Part shown: in pieces, positions 18,468 through 32,875 of the stretch
Position numbering within the stretch: position 1 is the first letter of the stretch
Layout: every line of letters begins with the position of its first letter
Origin: Amphimedon queenslandica
Taxonomy: Eukaryota > Porifera > Demospongiae > Haplosclerida > Niphatidae
Length of the DNA: 64,000 nucleotides
Assembly (NCBI RefSeq): GCF_000090795.2
Contig: NW_003546348.1
Span: 149,915 to 213,914 of the forward strand
Reading direction: 5' to 3'
Notes under the pieces: model-generated
What the model was told of the DNA's origin: nothing
Database searches by the model: none
The model's input: the letters and a program-made list of their open reading frames with translations, nothing else
Position numbers and translations under genes: made by a program

Positions 18468-21169
18468 ATGAACGAGACTGAGGAATGGCGCCAGCCCGCT
18501 GCTTCCAGCCCTACCGCTGGTGGCGTGAAGATCGCAGGGCTCTGGAAGCGCTCGCAGGGTCTCCACCGATTCACCAGACCTAATTTCAAGCATAGAGTAT
18601 TCATACTAACCGACCAGACACTCTCTTATTATTCTGGAACCCTAGACGTGAGTTTTGAGGCTGTGCGACAAGAATCATGCAATGTTGCAATATCGTGCCA
18701 TGCTGTAAATTAAATGCACTTTTCTCTTTGTAGAAGATAGGCCATATCAAAGGACGTATACCCATTGAGTCAGTGAAGGCTATCGAGTATGTGGAGCAAG
18801 GAGCACTTGGGCTGGCACATACACTACAGGTAAGATTATACTGAGGTGTGAGGGGGAGAGAATCTGTGACAATTCTCTGATAGTAATTGTTCTGCTATGT
18901 ACACTGGGATGAGAAAATATGTGACGTGTATACTAGCTTCTTTAAACTGTCATTAGCCTTTATCCTTACCACCAAGGGTACACACTACACTCTGCATGAT
19001 TCACATGTACGGTACCATCCTCTCTTTAAAAATGAAAAACCTGTACAGCTGCTTTGTGTTAAGTCTATCAGGAGGGGAATGTAAACCACCTGGTCCACCT
19101 GCTTTATTTTGCATACACTGACAGATCAATCACTGTTATCAGTATACAATGGACAGTGTACAATAGTTTTTCAATAGACAGTTTTGATTTTTGATACTTG
19201 ATATGCAATATTACATAACTGGAGCATTTTCATTTAAGATAGCACTTTCTGTGTTAGTACCTTGTATAATACCTATAGAATAAAAGGAGAGAGAGAGAGA
19301 GGGGGGGAGTGGGTTAGCTGCTTCTATTATCTTCCCTTGAATGGCAGTGATTTTTGACTTGACTCCAGACATTCTCTGGCTTCAGTTTTATAATTCACAC
19401 ACATTGTATTATAAACATTGATTGATTCCTGGCCTCTCTCTCTCATGCTTTCCTTCATAATGATGTCCCTTACTATTAGTGTATCAATGTTATAATGTTG
19501 TGTACACATAATAATTATCTAAAGAATTTACTTATGCATCTGTGCATGAGCATGTGTGTCATTTTAAAAATAATCCTTAGTGTGTGTGTGTGTGTTTGTG
19601 TGTGTGTGTGACATGTTTGTGCACTAGTTTTACTATTACAATAGTGTTATCTAGTATATGTGTATTTTAGGTCATTTATCAATCAAAGAAACACGGACAC
19701 GTCACACTCTACATAACAGGAAGAGACTTGGAGGAGTGCACCGAATGGATATCAGCCATCAGACAAGGTAAAAGGAAGATCCAAATGAAGGAGAACGGAC
19801 ATATGTCGCTAAATGTCATTACCCTAACACGCTTTGCTTGATAATATCATATGCCTTATTGTATTAACGTTAGTCCTGTATGGCAACTCCCTTCTATAAT
19901 TGGAGCCTATAATGACTTGTAATGCTGTTATAGATACAAGACAGTAGTTTTATATTGTTATCCCTGCGACACTTATAGCCTTATATTTAGCAATAAGAAC
20001 TGTAATATTAATAATTTGTTATTATTTTTACATGTACATTGTTGTAGTATGAGATTTCCCCTTTTGCCTTAGGGAACTGTCTTTGTGGTAGGGAGGGTGG
20101 GTTCTTATGATACGCACTGTTTAATCCCACCGTCCCTTGTGTAAACCAGGCTTACATCATTATAATAGTGGTCATGTGAGGCTCCACTGTTTTGACTTGT
20201 CTGGCTTGTTTATCAAAACTTTGCCTCTATCCCTTAGCTATATGTAGAAATCAGTTTAGTCAATAATTTGATCTTTTGTATACAACAATGTATTTGAAGT
20301 TTTAATGTGTATAATTTTCAGTATGATTTTGACCGTATATGTATCTATGCTTTGACTCATCCTTTACTATTTCTCTTTCAATCTCTTCCTCCTTAGCTTG
20401 CTATTTCAATCAAGAGATGCTGATGCACTATCATCCCGGTGCTTTTACTAAAAACGGTTGGTCCTGCTGCAAGCAGAGACACAAGCCTACTCTTGGCTGT
20501 CAGCCCACTTACTACCTCCTCACCCGTAGTTCCTCTCGGTATGCTCAGATGAGACGTGCTCAGCGCTCTCAAAATGGCAGCCCTCATCCTTACTCCTCTC
20601 CTCACCAAAGACACAGCACTATTCCTAATAACGACACTAGCCCTCTTCCAGGCTCACACACGACCACCAGGAGCACTAGTTGCGATAACCTACACATCAT
20701 TAATCACTCCTACACTCACCTCCCCGAGGCTCCCATTGCCGCTAGTTGCTACACTCTGACGACAGTAGCTGATACTCCGTCACGCCCCAGTCAACCAACA
20801 CAGCAGCAGCAAGAGCCCGTGTCTGCTCCATTAAAAAGGAAAGCACTCCCGGTCTCTTTTCAGCCAATAGACGAAGGTCAATGCTACGGGTCGCTGGATA
20901 GACGGTCGAAGCGTCATTCTCCCCGTCACCACCAGATTGGCCCTATCCCACAGTCCCCTCTTACTGTTGTCTCACACCAGGGCATTGATTATACTAACGA
21001 AGCTGCTACCCCATCCCCAATGACTAAGACAATGCTCTACATTGGCGAGTCAAGGTGTAGCTCTACTTCAGGTGACGGATTGTTTGAGTACGACTTTAGA
21101 TCGCTCCCAAGGAAGACCTCAATAGAGCCTCGAATCTCCAACACTGACCCTGAGGTCATACACGTGTAG
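18468..21169 (+). CDS. PH domain + BTK zinc motif protein without kinase domain
   Basis: Exons 18468-18647, 18734-18829, 19671-19767 and 20397-21169 sum to 1146 nt (381 aa). Residues ~18-125 form a PH domain (GLWKRSQGLHRF, RVFILTDQTLSYYSG, the loop around RIPIESVKAIEYVEQG, and a helix ending ECTEWISAIRQ). A BTK zinc motif follows directly, with exact spacing His-x10-Cys-Cys-x9-Cys (HPGAFTKNGWSCC...GC). PH-BTK pairs bind phosphoinositides in Tec kinases and in GAP1-type RasGAPs. Here the zinc motif is followed by ~230 residues rich in Ser, Pro, His and Gln, then TAG. No SH3, SH2, kinase, C2 or RasGAP domain is present. The tail has a basic-proline patch (PLKRKALPVSF) and scattered tyrosines. 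It may be a membrane-recruited adaptor; function is not known. Confidence 0.85.
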
Positions 21170-23215
21170 TAGATGAGGTACAGGGAAGATGAGCAACACT
21201 CTCTCGTATTATATTGTTATCTAGTTATCATTTTATGCTAGCCCTGAGACTATTATCATCATTAAAATGAACAGAATGTATATTATCCCATTGCAATCCT
21301 GTACTGGTAGACCCGATTGTGTTCAGTTATGTTTATCACTCATCCTTTATTGTGTTATTTAGTGTTGCTGTTGCTCTTAAAAATACCACTTTGTGTGTGT
21401 GTGTGTGTGTGTGTGTTTATTCATGTATTATTATATTCATTGCATATCATCTCTCATTTTATTGTGATTCCTTAATCTCTTTTGTCATTATTATTATCCT
21501 AATCAGATGTTGACTATACTATTTAATCTTTAATAAAAATATTAAATGGAAAGAGAGAACTTCTATTATCGTCATTATATACATGTACATGTATGGGCAA
21601 AACCACCCACTCCACTGCATACACTGCAAGTCTTAACTTATTTAAAAATCACACCACCCCTCATTCATCCACACCAATTAATGTCGATACATCAATAGTA
21701 GTAAATATTTTTGACGCTAGAAATTTTTTCCGATGACACGTTTGCACATTTCAAAACACTTGGCTATGCACGTCTTTAGAAGATAAGGCAGCCCTTGACT
21801 TAAAAGGAATTGGGAGCATCTTAGGATTGTCAGTCAACAGAAGCCATGGGGTATTTAATGACGCGCAATTGTTTGGTAAGGCTGGTTCTGTATCTATGAC
21901 AACAGGTGGTTGGTGGGACAGAAATTCAAAATATTTAAAATAATAGGATTGGAGGATACACAAGAATATCAATAGCTACAAAATAGTTACAAATAAGTAC
22001 AAAATGGAACTACATGTAGATTTCAGGTCTATTATGTTGCTGGATCATAGTATTAGTAATACTTTTTGCATTGTAAACATACCTCAAAGTTACATAGCAT
22101 AGTATAACAATACTGTAAAATAATGTCACACAAATCACCAGCATACTCAAACTATACTGTAGCACCTGTCAGTCATACATAGCTTTCATTTCATGGTACA
22201 CGACATGTGTATGTATAATAATAATTATTGGGAATGATGGTAGCATTAGTTTTGCAATATCATCACAGCTTTCATTCCTTGCATGTTTCAATCAATAAGT
22301 GTAATCTTGTTAGGGTAACATTGTACTCATACCCACTACATATTTATCTATGCACAGTAGTATGGCCCAGTCATATTATTATAAGCATTGAATGGATGTG
22401 AAAGGTATTAGAAATGTGTAAAGGGAAGCCACAACTACAAAGGAAAAAATCAAGTCAAATATCCTGTTCCAAACTGATTACCTACCTCACTTCCACTCAA
22501 TCACTTTACAATATTTATAATAAATATGTAGCATAATCATATGTCTGTCACTCCCATTATAAAATTTCTAGCATTATACAAGGTTTTAGATGCATTAATG
22601 TTGCCTATCAGACAGAGAGAGGGCATTGTAGAGTATAACATAGAAATGTGGACACTCCTCAATAGCAGGCAGTCAAGCTGATAATCTAGTACATATAGAT
22701 CACATGTGAATGGAAGAGGAAAAGGGCAGAAGGTGCACATTACTTACTGTAGATACAACAGATTTTCAACTTCTTACAAGTTATATATCACAAATAAGAT
22801 CATGTGATTAATGCATGTACTGATAAAGGGGGAAGGAAAGAGAATGGATAGGAAGTAATGGAAAGTTAAAAAAAAGAGAAGTAACAATAGATTTTTATTA
22901 TACTATAGTCATACAGAGACAGATAGGAGTGTGAATAATGAAATTGTTTGGTCTCCCACTGTTTTGTTATAATCAATTGTGATCAAAGGTTTGATTATGA
23001 AGTTTAAGGAACGTGTACTGCAAACAACTTGATTGGTTTGTATACAACATACAACAAGTATCAGCCAGAGAGAGTCACAACTCACAACTAGCTGATAACA
23101 CAAAAGATACAGACAGAGAGACAAACACGCATAACAAGCATACAAGACTCATCCCATAATGCCTCACTCGATAATAAAAACTGAAAGTTAATTGTCAGTA
23201 TTTAATATATAGTTT
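21170..23215. other. Spacer between convergent 3' ends, no gene recognised
   Basis: About 2 kb between PH-BTK (+) and POLR1C (-). It holds a (GT)n run at ~21391-21416, AT-rich sequence and an ACATGT run near 21580. A minus-strand open frame at 21751-21972 contains a Pro-rich stretch (HQPPVVIDTEPALPNN), but I could not link it to a family or to neighbouring exons. I see no other supported feature. Confidence 0.6.
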
Positions 23216-24996
23216 TCATTCATTAATGCGATCAAGTTCCGATATGAAATGATTGCATTTTTCTATCATGACTCTAATAGCTTCCAGTACTAGTGTATCT
23301 GCTGAGAGGGCACCAGTGGACTCCACAGAAACTATAAAAGGAGGAGAAGGGAAGAGGAAGATTATCATCAAGTGATTTTTTATTACAGAAACCGTGCAAA
23401 GACATCACAAAATATTCCATGAACGAAAATATTGCAAGAATGAAGAGTGATGGATGATAATAAGACAAAACTGACATGACATGCAGTCACAATAAATCAA
23501 CTTACATATGAAATGATCCTTTACACGCGACAATTGAACGCTATCTTTTAAATCCTTTAGGGAAGCAAAAACTATTGTCGAAATTTCCTCAAAAATTCAA
23601 TTTGACTTACTTCATGTCTTAATACTTCTCTACTGCAAGTATCTCTCCTTGGGTTTGACACAACTGCTCTCTTTTGTCCTTCAGAGAGAAAGTATCAGCA
23701 ATAAAGAGGACAAGAAGACACACCTGATACATCTTGAACACGAATGACACCTTTAGAAAAACAACTGGCAAGTTTCTCTGCAGCTGGTCCCACGACTGGT
23801 TTTGTAAGTGTAATCTCAGGCAATAAACGATACGAAGCAGTTGCTTTGTGCACAAGTAATGAAGAAAATAATCTTTAATACAGATTGTACTTGTGCTTAC
23901 CAACTGGAGAGAATTTGGCATGATCTTTTCCAATACCTTTGACACAAATCAGACGAAGGTCAATCTCTTGTCCAGGACGAAGTTTAGCTATCAATATGTC
24001 TTTATCTACCGGTCTTATATCATGCACTGAGAACTAAGAGAGAGTGTACATAAAATAAAAAAAGAGAAAAAAAAGAAATGATAAACTGTTATTATAGCAT
24101 AATACTCACCAATTGTGACTGATCCTCGATTGGGACCCACTTCATATCTCCAGAGGTGACTAGTATACAATAATATCAAATAATAAAGATACATGTACAA
24201 TGTACTTTGATAATTTGCTACCTTTGTGTGATATATATAGTTCATTAGGATCCTCAGAATCACTAGGTGCATTGACATTACGGCTACACTTTACTTTTAA
24301 TTTAAATTCCAACATGTGCTGTGGAGTCAGCTGCTCTGGGAAGGGAGCATCCTCTGTTCCTTTAATGGGACAATATTAAATCAGTGGATGGAGAACTAAC
24401 TTGGAGGTAGAAATGAAAACTTGCGAGGGTCGGCAAAAAGTGGAATGAGTCCCATACGGTGAGCCAAAACCTGTGAAATGGCGGAGTGTGACGGTTATGA
24501 GGAGAAATGAATACATTGATATCTATTTTTTATATAATTGCTTTTTTTATTTAGTCACACCAGCCACTCACCCCATCTTGAATCACGGACGTGTTGTTTA
24601 TAACGTGAACCTTTTCAATAGCCATAGTAGGCACCTGCACAAATATAAATAAATAAATAAATAACGACATTACTTCAACTAATAGGATACGGCGTATTGC
24701 ATTAGCAATTGGTGGATCCAATCCAATCATGTCAAACTCCACACTAGAATAACTTAGCGAGACTATGTCGACTCGGAATTTCTTTTTAAATATATTAATA
24801 TAAATAAATTGAATGACAATTGACTACCTCCACAAATTTATCAAAATTCCAAAATAAAGACTCTTCATTGTCATTGCTGAGGCTTCCTTCAGCAGTCTTA
24901 GCCTACAATAGTTGTCAGAGTAGAATAGCATTGACAAGTACTCACAGAGTCCTCAATAAAGTGAGTTTTAAGAATATACTTGCTCTTGCTGCTCAT
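23216..24996 (-). CDS. POLR1C: RNA polymerase I and III subunit RPAC1
   Basis: An alpha-like assembly subunit shared by Pol I and Pol III (yeast AC40), pairing with AC19. The start is ATG 24996-24994 ([13 protein letters not shown]), the stop TGA 23218-23216. Family blocks across about nine short exons are [20 protein letters not shown] (alpha N-terminal dimerisation motif), [30 protein letters not shown], the middle block around [54 protein letters not shown] and a C-terminal block ending [18 protein letters not shown]. Order and size agree with animal POLR1C. It is head-to-head with SIVA, 65 bp away. Confidence 0.95.
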
Positions 24997-25061
24997 TATG
25001 CTACCTATCCACGTGATAGCACGTGGGCGTGTGTTTATTAATAGACCCCGCCCATATCATC
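24997..25061. promoter_or_regulatory. Divergent promoter POLR1C / SIVA with two E-boxes
   Basis: Only 65 bp separate the two start codons. The spacer contains CACGTG at 25010-25015 and 25020-25025, exactly one helical turn apart, then a CCCCGCCC box near 25046. Shared transcriptional control is inferred from the spacing; USF/MYC-type binding is inferred from the consensus. Confidence 0.65.
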
Positions 25062-26170
25062 ATGGCCGCCGCCCCTAGAAAACGACCATATCCTTTTGAG
25101 GAATACATCCCCGTTCAATCAAAGGTACATGTTGGTATCAAAGAAGCTGCAGATGAAGATGAAATGGAAAGAGTTTATGGTATGTACGAGACAATAATAA
25201 TGATAATAACAACAAGCAAGCCACACCCAGTTGTTAACACTAAACTATTAATGCTGAGGGGGTTGAGTTCATGTGTATTGCCAAAAATGAATAGGAGAGT
25301 TTGATAATTAATTTTTTGATACATATACATGTTTTTATGTTGTATAGCAAGTTTGAGCTGATTCTGATCAAAATTGGATTTTTTTACAAATTTAAAAGTT
25401 ACTCAAAAACTGGACCAAAGTCCCTGTACTATAGTACAGGGTCCTTGGCCAAATTTTGCCAAAAATGACTAGGAGAGAATTCTCCATTTTTATAAGTTTC
25501 CCTGATACATATACATGTTCTTATGTTGTGTAGCAAGTTTGAGCTGATTCCGATCAAAATTGGATTTTTTACGAATTTTTAAAGTTACTCAAAAACTGGA
25601 CGAAAGTCCCTGTACTATAGCACAGGGATTTTGACCAAATTTTGCCAAAAATGACTAGGAGAGAAATCTCCATTTTTATAAGTTTCTCTGATACATATAC
25701 ATGTTCTTATGTTGTGTAGCAAGTTTGAGCTGATTCCGATAAAAATTGGATTTTTTACTAATTTCTAAAGTTGCTCCAAATGCCATGTACTGTATTGCAG
25801 TGCTTTTCAGCTCATGAAGCCCATACTGTTTAGAAACCCTGATTCAGACCTACATAAGGCATAATGCATTTTCCCTTCTCTTTCTTCATTAGCACACACA
25901 AGAGCACTGTTATTTAAAGGTGCTAATCCTCAAGCCTCACAAAAGACACTGGAATCCATTGGTGGAATGAACGGGCTTGTGGATGGTCTTAATGAAGAGA
26001 ACAATCCTCCTCCTCCTCCTCCTCCTTGTTTCAATCCCTGCCCTCATCATCCCTTCTTTGACTCTATCCAATGCACCGACTGTGAAAAGAGAGTCTGTAT
26101 CACTAATTGCTCAAGATCCTGTTGTGTGTGTGGTCAAATATTCTGTCAATATTGCTCAGTTTTAAAGTAA
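25062..26170 (+). CDS. SIVA1: Siva-like apoptosis regulator (Cys-rich), possibly 3'-incomplete
   Basis: Exon 1 is 25062-25179 (MAAAPRKRPYPFEEYIPVQ) and exon 2 is 25893-26170, in total 396 nt (131 aa). The N-terminus matches Siva (basic RPYPF start, then VQSKVHV), followed by TRALLFKGANP. The C-terminal Cys box runs CTDCEKRVCITNC, SCCVCGQIFCQYC. In vertebrate Siva this zinc-binding region continues with another Cys pair, whereas here a stop follows at 26168-26170. A donor-like AA|GTAAAC overlaps that stop, and an assembly gap starts 139 bp later, so a terminal exon may be hidden there. Siva binds TNF-receptor-family tails and is pro-apoptotic in vertebrates; the role in sponges is inferred. 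The 713-nt intron contains a palindrome-unit element. Confidence 0.82.
25264..25840. mobile_element. Palindrome-unit element, copy B (SIVA intron, inverted)
   Basis: Three tandem units with the landmark AGCAAGTTTGAGCTG at 25346, 25532 and 25718, spacing 186 bp each. The orientation is opposite to copy A. A perfect 20-bp palindrome lies at 25422-25441, and the second unit has the same palindrome with one mismatch. The right end (AGAAACCCT, to 25840) and the block before it match the complement of the left end of copy A. The left terminus is degenerate, so that boundary is approximate. Confidence 0.7.
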
Positions 26171-26308
26171 ACCAGAGACAATAGTAACTATTACGTAATA
26201 GTAGTACTGCAATAATTAACTGATAACAAAGGCATCCATTGTAATAGTATGAGTAATATTTTGTCTTTAATAGTAGTTGCAATAGGAATTAGGGTTTAAT
26301 AGTAGTTG

Positions 26309-26543
26309 NNNNNNNNNNNNNNNNNNNNNNNNNNNNNNNNNNNNNNNNNNNNNNNNNNNNNNNNNNNNNNNNNNNNNNNNNNNNNNNNNNNNNNNNNNNN
26401 NNNNNNNNNNNNNNNNNNNNNNNNNNNNNNNNNNNNNNNNNNNNNNNNNNNNNNNNNNNNNNNNNNNNNNNNNNNNNNNNNNNNNNNNNNNNNNNNNNNN
26501 NNNNNNNNNNNNNNNNNNNNNNNNNNNNNNNNNNNNNNNNNNN
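26309..26543. other. Assembly gap (Ns)
   Basis: 235 unknown bases between the SIVA stop and the DPF 3' end. Any open frames through it are artefacts. It could hold a last SIVA exon. The stretches 26171-26308 and 26544-26810 show only AT-rich sequence and short AAT runs. Confidence 0.99.
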
Positions 26544-26810
26544 CTCACCACACACTAACTGTACATCAAACCTTGCACCTCCTTTTCTCCCAACAATACT
26601 TGTCACATGTATGTATTACTTTTTATTAAACTGGATTTAAGAATTTTTCAACATCGAAAATCATAATAATCATAATAATAATAATAATAATGACAATTGG
26701 CAGAAAATGATCAGTTAATTATTAATTGATTGATTGAATGAATTGCATTATTGGAGGGACATAAATTCCATATTAATTTCAGCCGCAGCTGCTCCCAGCA
26801 TAGTAACAAA

Positions 26811-28728
26811 TTAGCACATACCACAACTCCAACTACCTACAATGCAACCAAAAATAACAGACACGCACGTGCAATTATTGCATACCTTCAGGAGCCTCTT
26901 TCATTGGTGGCTTAAGGCAGTACATGTGGTAACCTCTATCGCAATCATCACAAAACAGCAACTGATCCTACAAAAAGAAACAAATGATTTCTAAATATAG
27001 CATCAAAGTCTAAAAATAGACTTTACGTCATTGTCTGATTTTCCACAAAGGGAGCAAGACTTGCACTCTATGCACTGCCAGCGATAAGTTAGGACAACTG
27101 CAGCAAGGGATGGAGAGAACTGGAGGCAAGACGGATGTCCTGAAAAGAAGAGAAGGAAGAGATTAAATTACTAAAATAAAGATGCAAGCCGTTACCTGAT
27201 CTACCGCAGTCAGCGCATGAAACCATCCGCTCAGGTTTACCGGACTTCTGATTCAGAGTATCGTCTCCAAGACAAAAGTCACAATAAGGATTGCGTTTCT
27301 TGACAGGTGGAGCTATTCCCTCCAGCCCTCCTATTCCGCCTATCTTATCAATACTGGATATGTTAACAGGGAGTGCTGCAACTAGAGGCTTCTCGGCAAC
27401 AGTTGGGCCTACAGTGGGACAAGAAAAATAATGACAGTTATGATAATCACGCCAGTTAGATTATTTTAAAGTAAAGAATTACTCAGTTTCTCTTACCAGT
27501 TGTTTCTTTAGAGTGATACTGTGTCTGGTGGGCTTTCAATGATGATTGAGTCTTGTACCTGCGATTGCACCACGAGCAGGCGTAAGGTTTCTCCTTTTCA
27601 GGGTCTCTTGTCGGTCTGGAAGGAGCTGTCACGGTCGAACGCTGCTGACGAGTTGTAGTCTAGAAATTTATAAGTAGATGTAATGTTGCAATGGTAACAA
27701 GGTTGCTATAGTTGTCATTATAGCAGTATTTTTTACTTTTCTTTTCTTGCGTTGTCTTTTCTCTTCTTCCGAGTCAAAGTCGTCCTGGAATTCAGTTTCT
27801 TTGTCACTTTCCTCTTCATTTAGTTCGGAGCTAATCGGTGACTCCATTATGGCTGCCCTTGAAGCAATACCTAATATAAAAGCAAATGATTCCCTCCCTC
27901 CCTCTCTATACACTCTTACTCTCTTCACGTTTAGTATTAGAACGAGAGCTTCTCTTAGTTACAGGAGTTCCCTGTACGTTATTATTATCAGATGACATCA
28001 TAGTACTTGGAGGCGGAGCTGATGCATTCACACCATTAACTGGAGCCACTGGAGGTTGACCGGTATCACTAGACGCTTCTGATGGTACTAAATATAAAAT
28101 GAAAATATTGGTATCACACCCCTCCCTCCCCCCTTCTCTCTCTGCTCCTTGTTCTTATAATGAACCTTTACTGATGTGTTCCTGTGGGTGAGTGTTGGGT
28201 GGTTCAAGCCTCCATCTGTGTGGAATATAAGAGTATATCTGTCCATTAAGCTTCCCAACGTGTCGTTCGGATGTCTTACGCCATAATCTGCAATCTATGC
28301 CATAATAATAACAAAAATAATAATGATATAATAATAACAAAAATAATAATGATATAATAATAACAAAAATAATAATGATATATAATAATTATACAATAAT
28401 AACGAAAATATTAATATGATAGGAAGTTGGATCATCCCAATAAGCCTAGCCACACCGACCCAAACCATACGTAGTATTTATTATGCGGTACCTTTCTGAA
28501 TGACTCCAGTCTGCCCGTCAAAATAAGGAAGGCGAGAGGCTCTTTCCTTTAATAATTGTGAGTTGTAGGATGTCAGGTTGGCAAGTGCTTCTTTGTAAAA
28601 CAAACTATTTGAGATTGTAAATAAAACCATTAGCATACAATAGGTCACTACCTTTCCTTCCATTGCTTGTAATTAAGCTGTAACTGCTGTGTCTCGACAC
28701 CATTTTCACCAGAGCTCTCAGCCGCCAT
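26811..28728 (-). CDS. DPF2: DPF/requiem (BAF45) double-PHD protein
   Basis: A subunit of SWI/SNF (BAF) chromatin remodelling complexes; the tandem PHD fingers read acylated histone H3. The start is ATG 28728-28726 ([17 protein letters not shown]). The N-terminal requiem domain is clear ([49 protein letters not shown]). Then come an acidic/basic nuclear-signal linker ([10 protein letters not shown]), a Kruppel-type C2H2 finger ([17 protein letters not shown]...HQTQYH) and the double PHD (CDFCLGDD...[49 protein letters not shown]). The last coding exon is tiny and supplies the final zinc ligands as GSWSCGMC, stop TAA 26813-26811. Vertebrates have three DPF paralogues. This appears to be the single sponge orthologue of the group, so the DPF2 symbol is approximate. 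Confidence 0.92.
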
Positions 28729-28832
28729 ATCTATAAATGGGCGTGGCTTTATGAATGAGATATAGGCGTGGCTTGTTTATTTAACTCTTTAATAACTACA
28801 TTTTCTGTGGCGGGAAGGACACTAGGACAATC
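28729..28832. promoter_or_regulatory. Divergent promoter DPF / RAD51 with E2F-like site
   Basis: A 104-bp spacer between opposite starts. It contains GGCGGGAA at 28809-28816 (E2F consensus in reverse), about 17 bp before the RAD51 ATG, and two GGCGTGGC boxes near 28741 and 28763. There is no CACGTG. S-phase regulation of RAD51 through E2F is known in vertebrates; its use here is inferred. Confidence 0.6.
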
Positions 28833-31009
<2,177 letters not shown>

Positions 31010-31269
31010 TTATAATAATTATTATACAATAATGAATGGTAATGCTGGTGTACACTGTCTGAGATATTGTACAATGTAATTATAATCTTATCCCTCTCAC
31101 TCTCTCTTCCCACCTTGACTGTGTATGTACGTGTATGTTACCTTACCTATTATCTAAAAAATTACATGTATTATTATTATTATTATTATTATTGTCACAA
31201 TTTTATGTCACAATTATTAAAAGAACAAACCAACATAATAAAATATGATAATTATTTAGTCTTGCATGT

Positions 31270-32639
31270 TTAATGACTCTCCTTCTTGAATCTTCTAAAA
31301 CAGTAAAGGGTTAAATCACTTGCCCCTCCTCCTAATACTCCTCCGATAATCGGTCCTACAATGTACAACCAGAAACCATATCTAGGGCCAGGTATGGCTA
31401 TGGTACCCCATCCTGCCAGAGCTGCAATCACGCGTGGCCCAAAGTCTCTAGCAGGATTGAGACCTGCTTGAGTTAATGGCCCATAGATACTGATGATCAC
31501 TGCAACAGTTATACCAATAGCAATTGGTACTACTACTTTGGTGTTAGATATAGTACTATTGCTTGGATGAGTGAGACTGAAAATAACAAAGACAAGTATA
31601 AATGTGCCCCAGGCTTCAACCAGGAAGGCCTCAAAAACTGACATCACGCTAGAGAACTCGTTGTGGTTGTAGAGGGCCGGGTTAGGGAAGTATTCTCCAA
31701 AAACCATTCCTGATAGCTGACTCCCAGGCTCCCCCCTTGTGATGTTATGAGCTGCTTCAAATGACTGTATTGCTCCATGATAGAATGCAAATACAGTTAG
31801 ACCAGCAATCAGAGAACCAAGGAACTGTGAGAGGACGTAAGGGCCTAAACGTGACCAATGAAACTGGTGGAATCGCACGACGGCAAAGGCAATAGATACA
31901 GCAGGGTTAAGATGAGCATCTGAGAAATGAGCTGATATGAATATTGATATAGACACACCAAAACCAGCTGGTAATGCAACCTGCCATAAGCCTTTCTGGG
32001 CTTCTGTATAAGGACAAAATAGACAACATGAAATAGTAAAGTGACATACTAGTCCTATATAAGCTAAAAGCTATTAGGAATCTATAGACCACTATGTTTA
32101 AGTGTATTTATAAATAATTCATACAGCCATACACCATTTTATGCTAGCCTGTAATAATAGCTGCAGCAACCACAGAGCAAATGATAAGTGTCAACAGCCA
32201 AGTCCCAAATAACTCCCCCAAACAAGAGATTAGGAGAGATGCAGCTTTCTGACGAAGAGGGTTTTTATTGAAAGAGAAATTTACATGTGGGACAGGGACA
32301 CTACAAAGTGGAGAGAGATTTTCCATTATTATTATTATCATTATTATTATATCATTATCATTATTATTACTGTTGTTGTTGTTGTTATTGCATATGGAAT
32401 AATAGTTGCTTGAATGGTTAAACCTACTCTATGGTCATTTCCTTTACAGTTTCTTCTTGTAGGAGGCACATACATGACTCTTCTTGTCTTTCATTTACTG
32501 CAAGAGGAGAAAGAAAGATAGATAATTATAAAGAGAATGAAGACAAACTTTTAATAGCTAGTGTGTCAATCCGATCCAAGTCATTCATCTCTCCTCGGAA
32601 AGAAGAAGGCAACTCATGCAGCTCCTGTGACATAGACAT
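31270..32639 (-). CDS. Aquaglyceroporin (MIP family), tandem copy 1
   Basis: A membrane channel for water/glycerol-type solutes. The first NPA is in HLNPAVSIAF, the second in GLNPARDFGPRVIAALAGWG. The Asp after the second NPA box is the mark of the GlpF/aquaglyceroporin branch. Six membrane helices are visible. My model starts at ATG 32639 (MSMSQELHELPSSFRGEM), with a small exon (NERQEESCMCLLQEETVKEMTIE) joined to VPVPHVNFSFNKNPLRQKAA. A simpler model starts at 32326 (MENLSPLC). The next intron (32004-32148) has a GC donor: ACAG|GCTAGC, acceptor TATACAG|AAGCC. The reading frame meets a stop at once if it is not spliced. The stop is TAA 31272-31270. It is ~95% similar to copy 2 over the channel domain. 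Confidence 0.9.
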
Positions 32640-32875
32640 TATTTCTCTGATTTTACTAAGTCTGCAGTGAGAAGGAGTGGCTGGTTAATTAGTAATTTTA
32701 ATAATTCAATTAATTAAATTTTTGTGAATGTTACCTTACCTGTTATCTTTAAAAATTACATGTGTTATTATTATTATTATTATTATTATTGTCATAATTT
32801 TATGACAAAATTATTAAAAGAACAAACCAGCATAATAAAAAATGATTATTATTTAGCGTTGCATGTTTTAAGACT

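Noticed and set aside
21751-21972. Minus-strand frame with HQPPVVIDTEPALPNN in the PH-BTK/POLR1C spacer
   Set aside because: Short, single, no recognisable domain, no matching exons on either side. Left as unexplained rather than called a gene.
26267-26629. Frames running through the N gap (also 40365-40799)
   Set aside because: They exist only because unknown bases cannot show stops.
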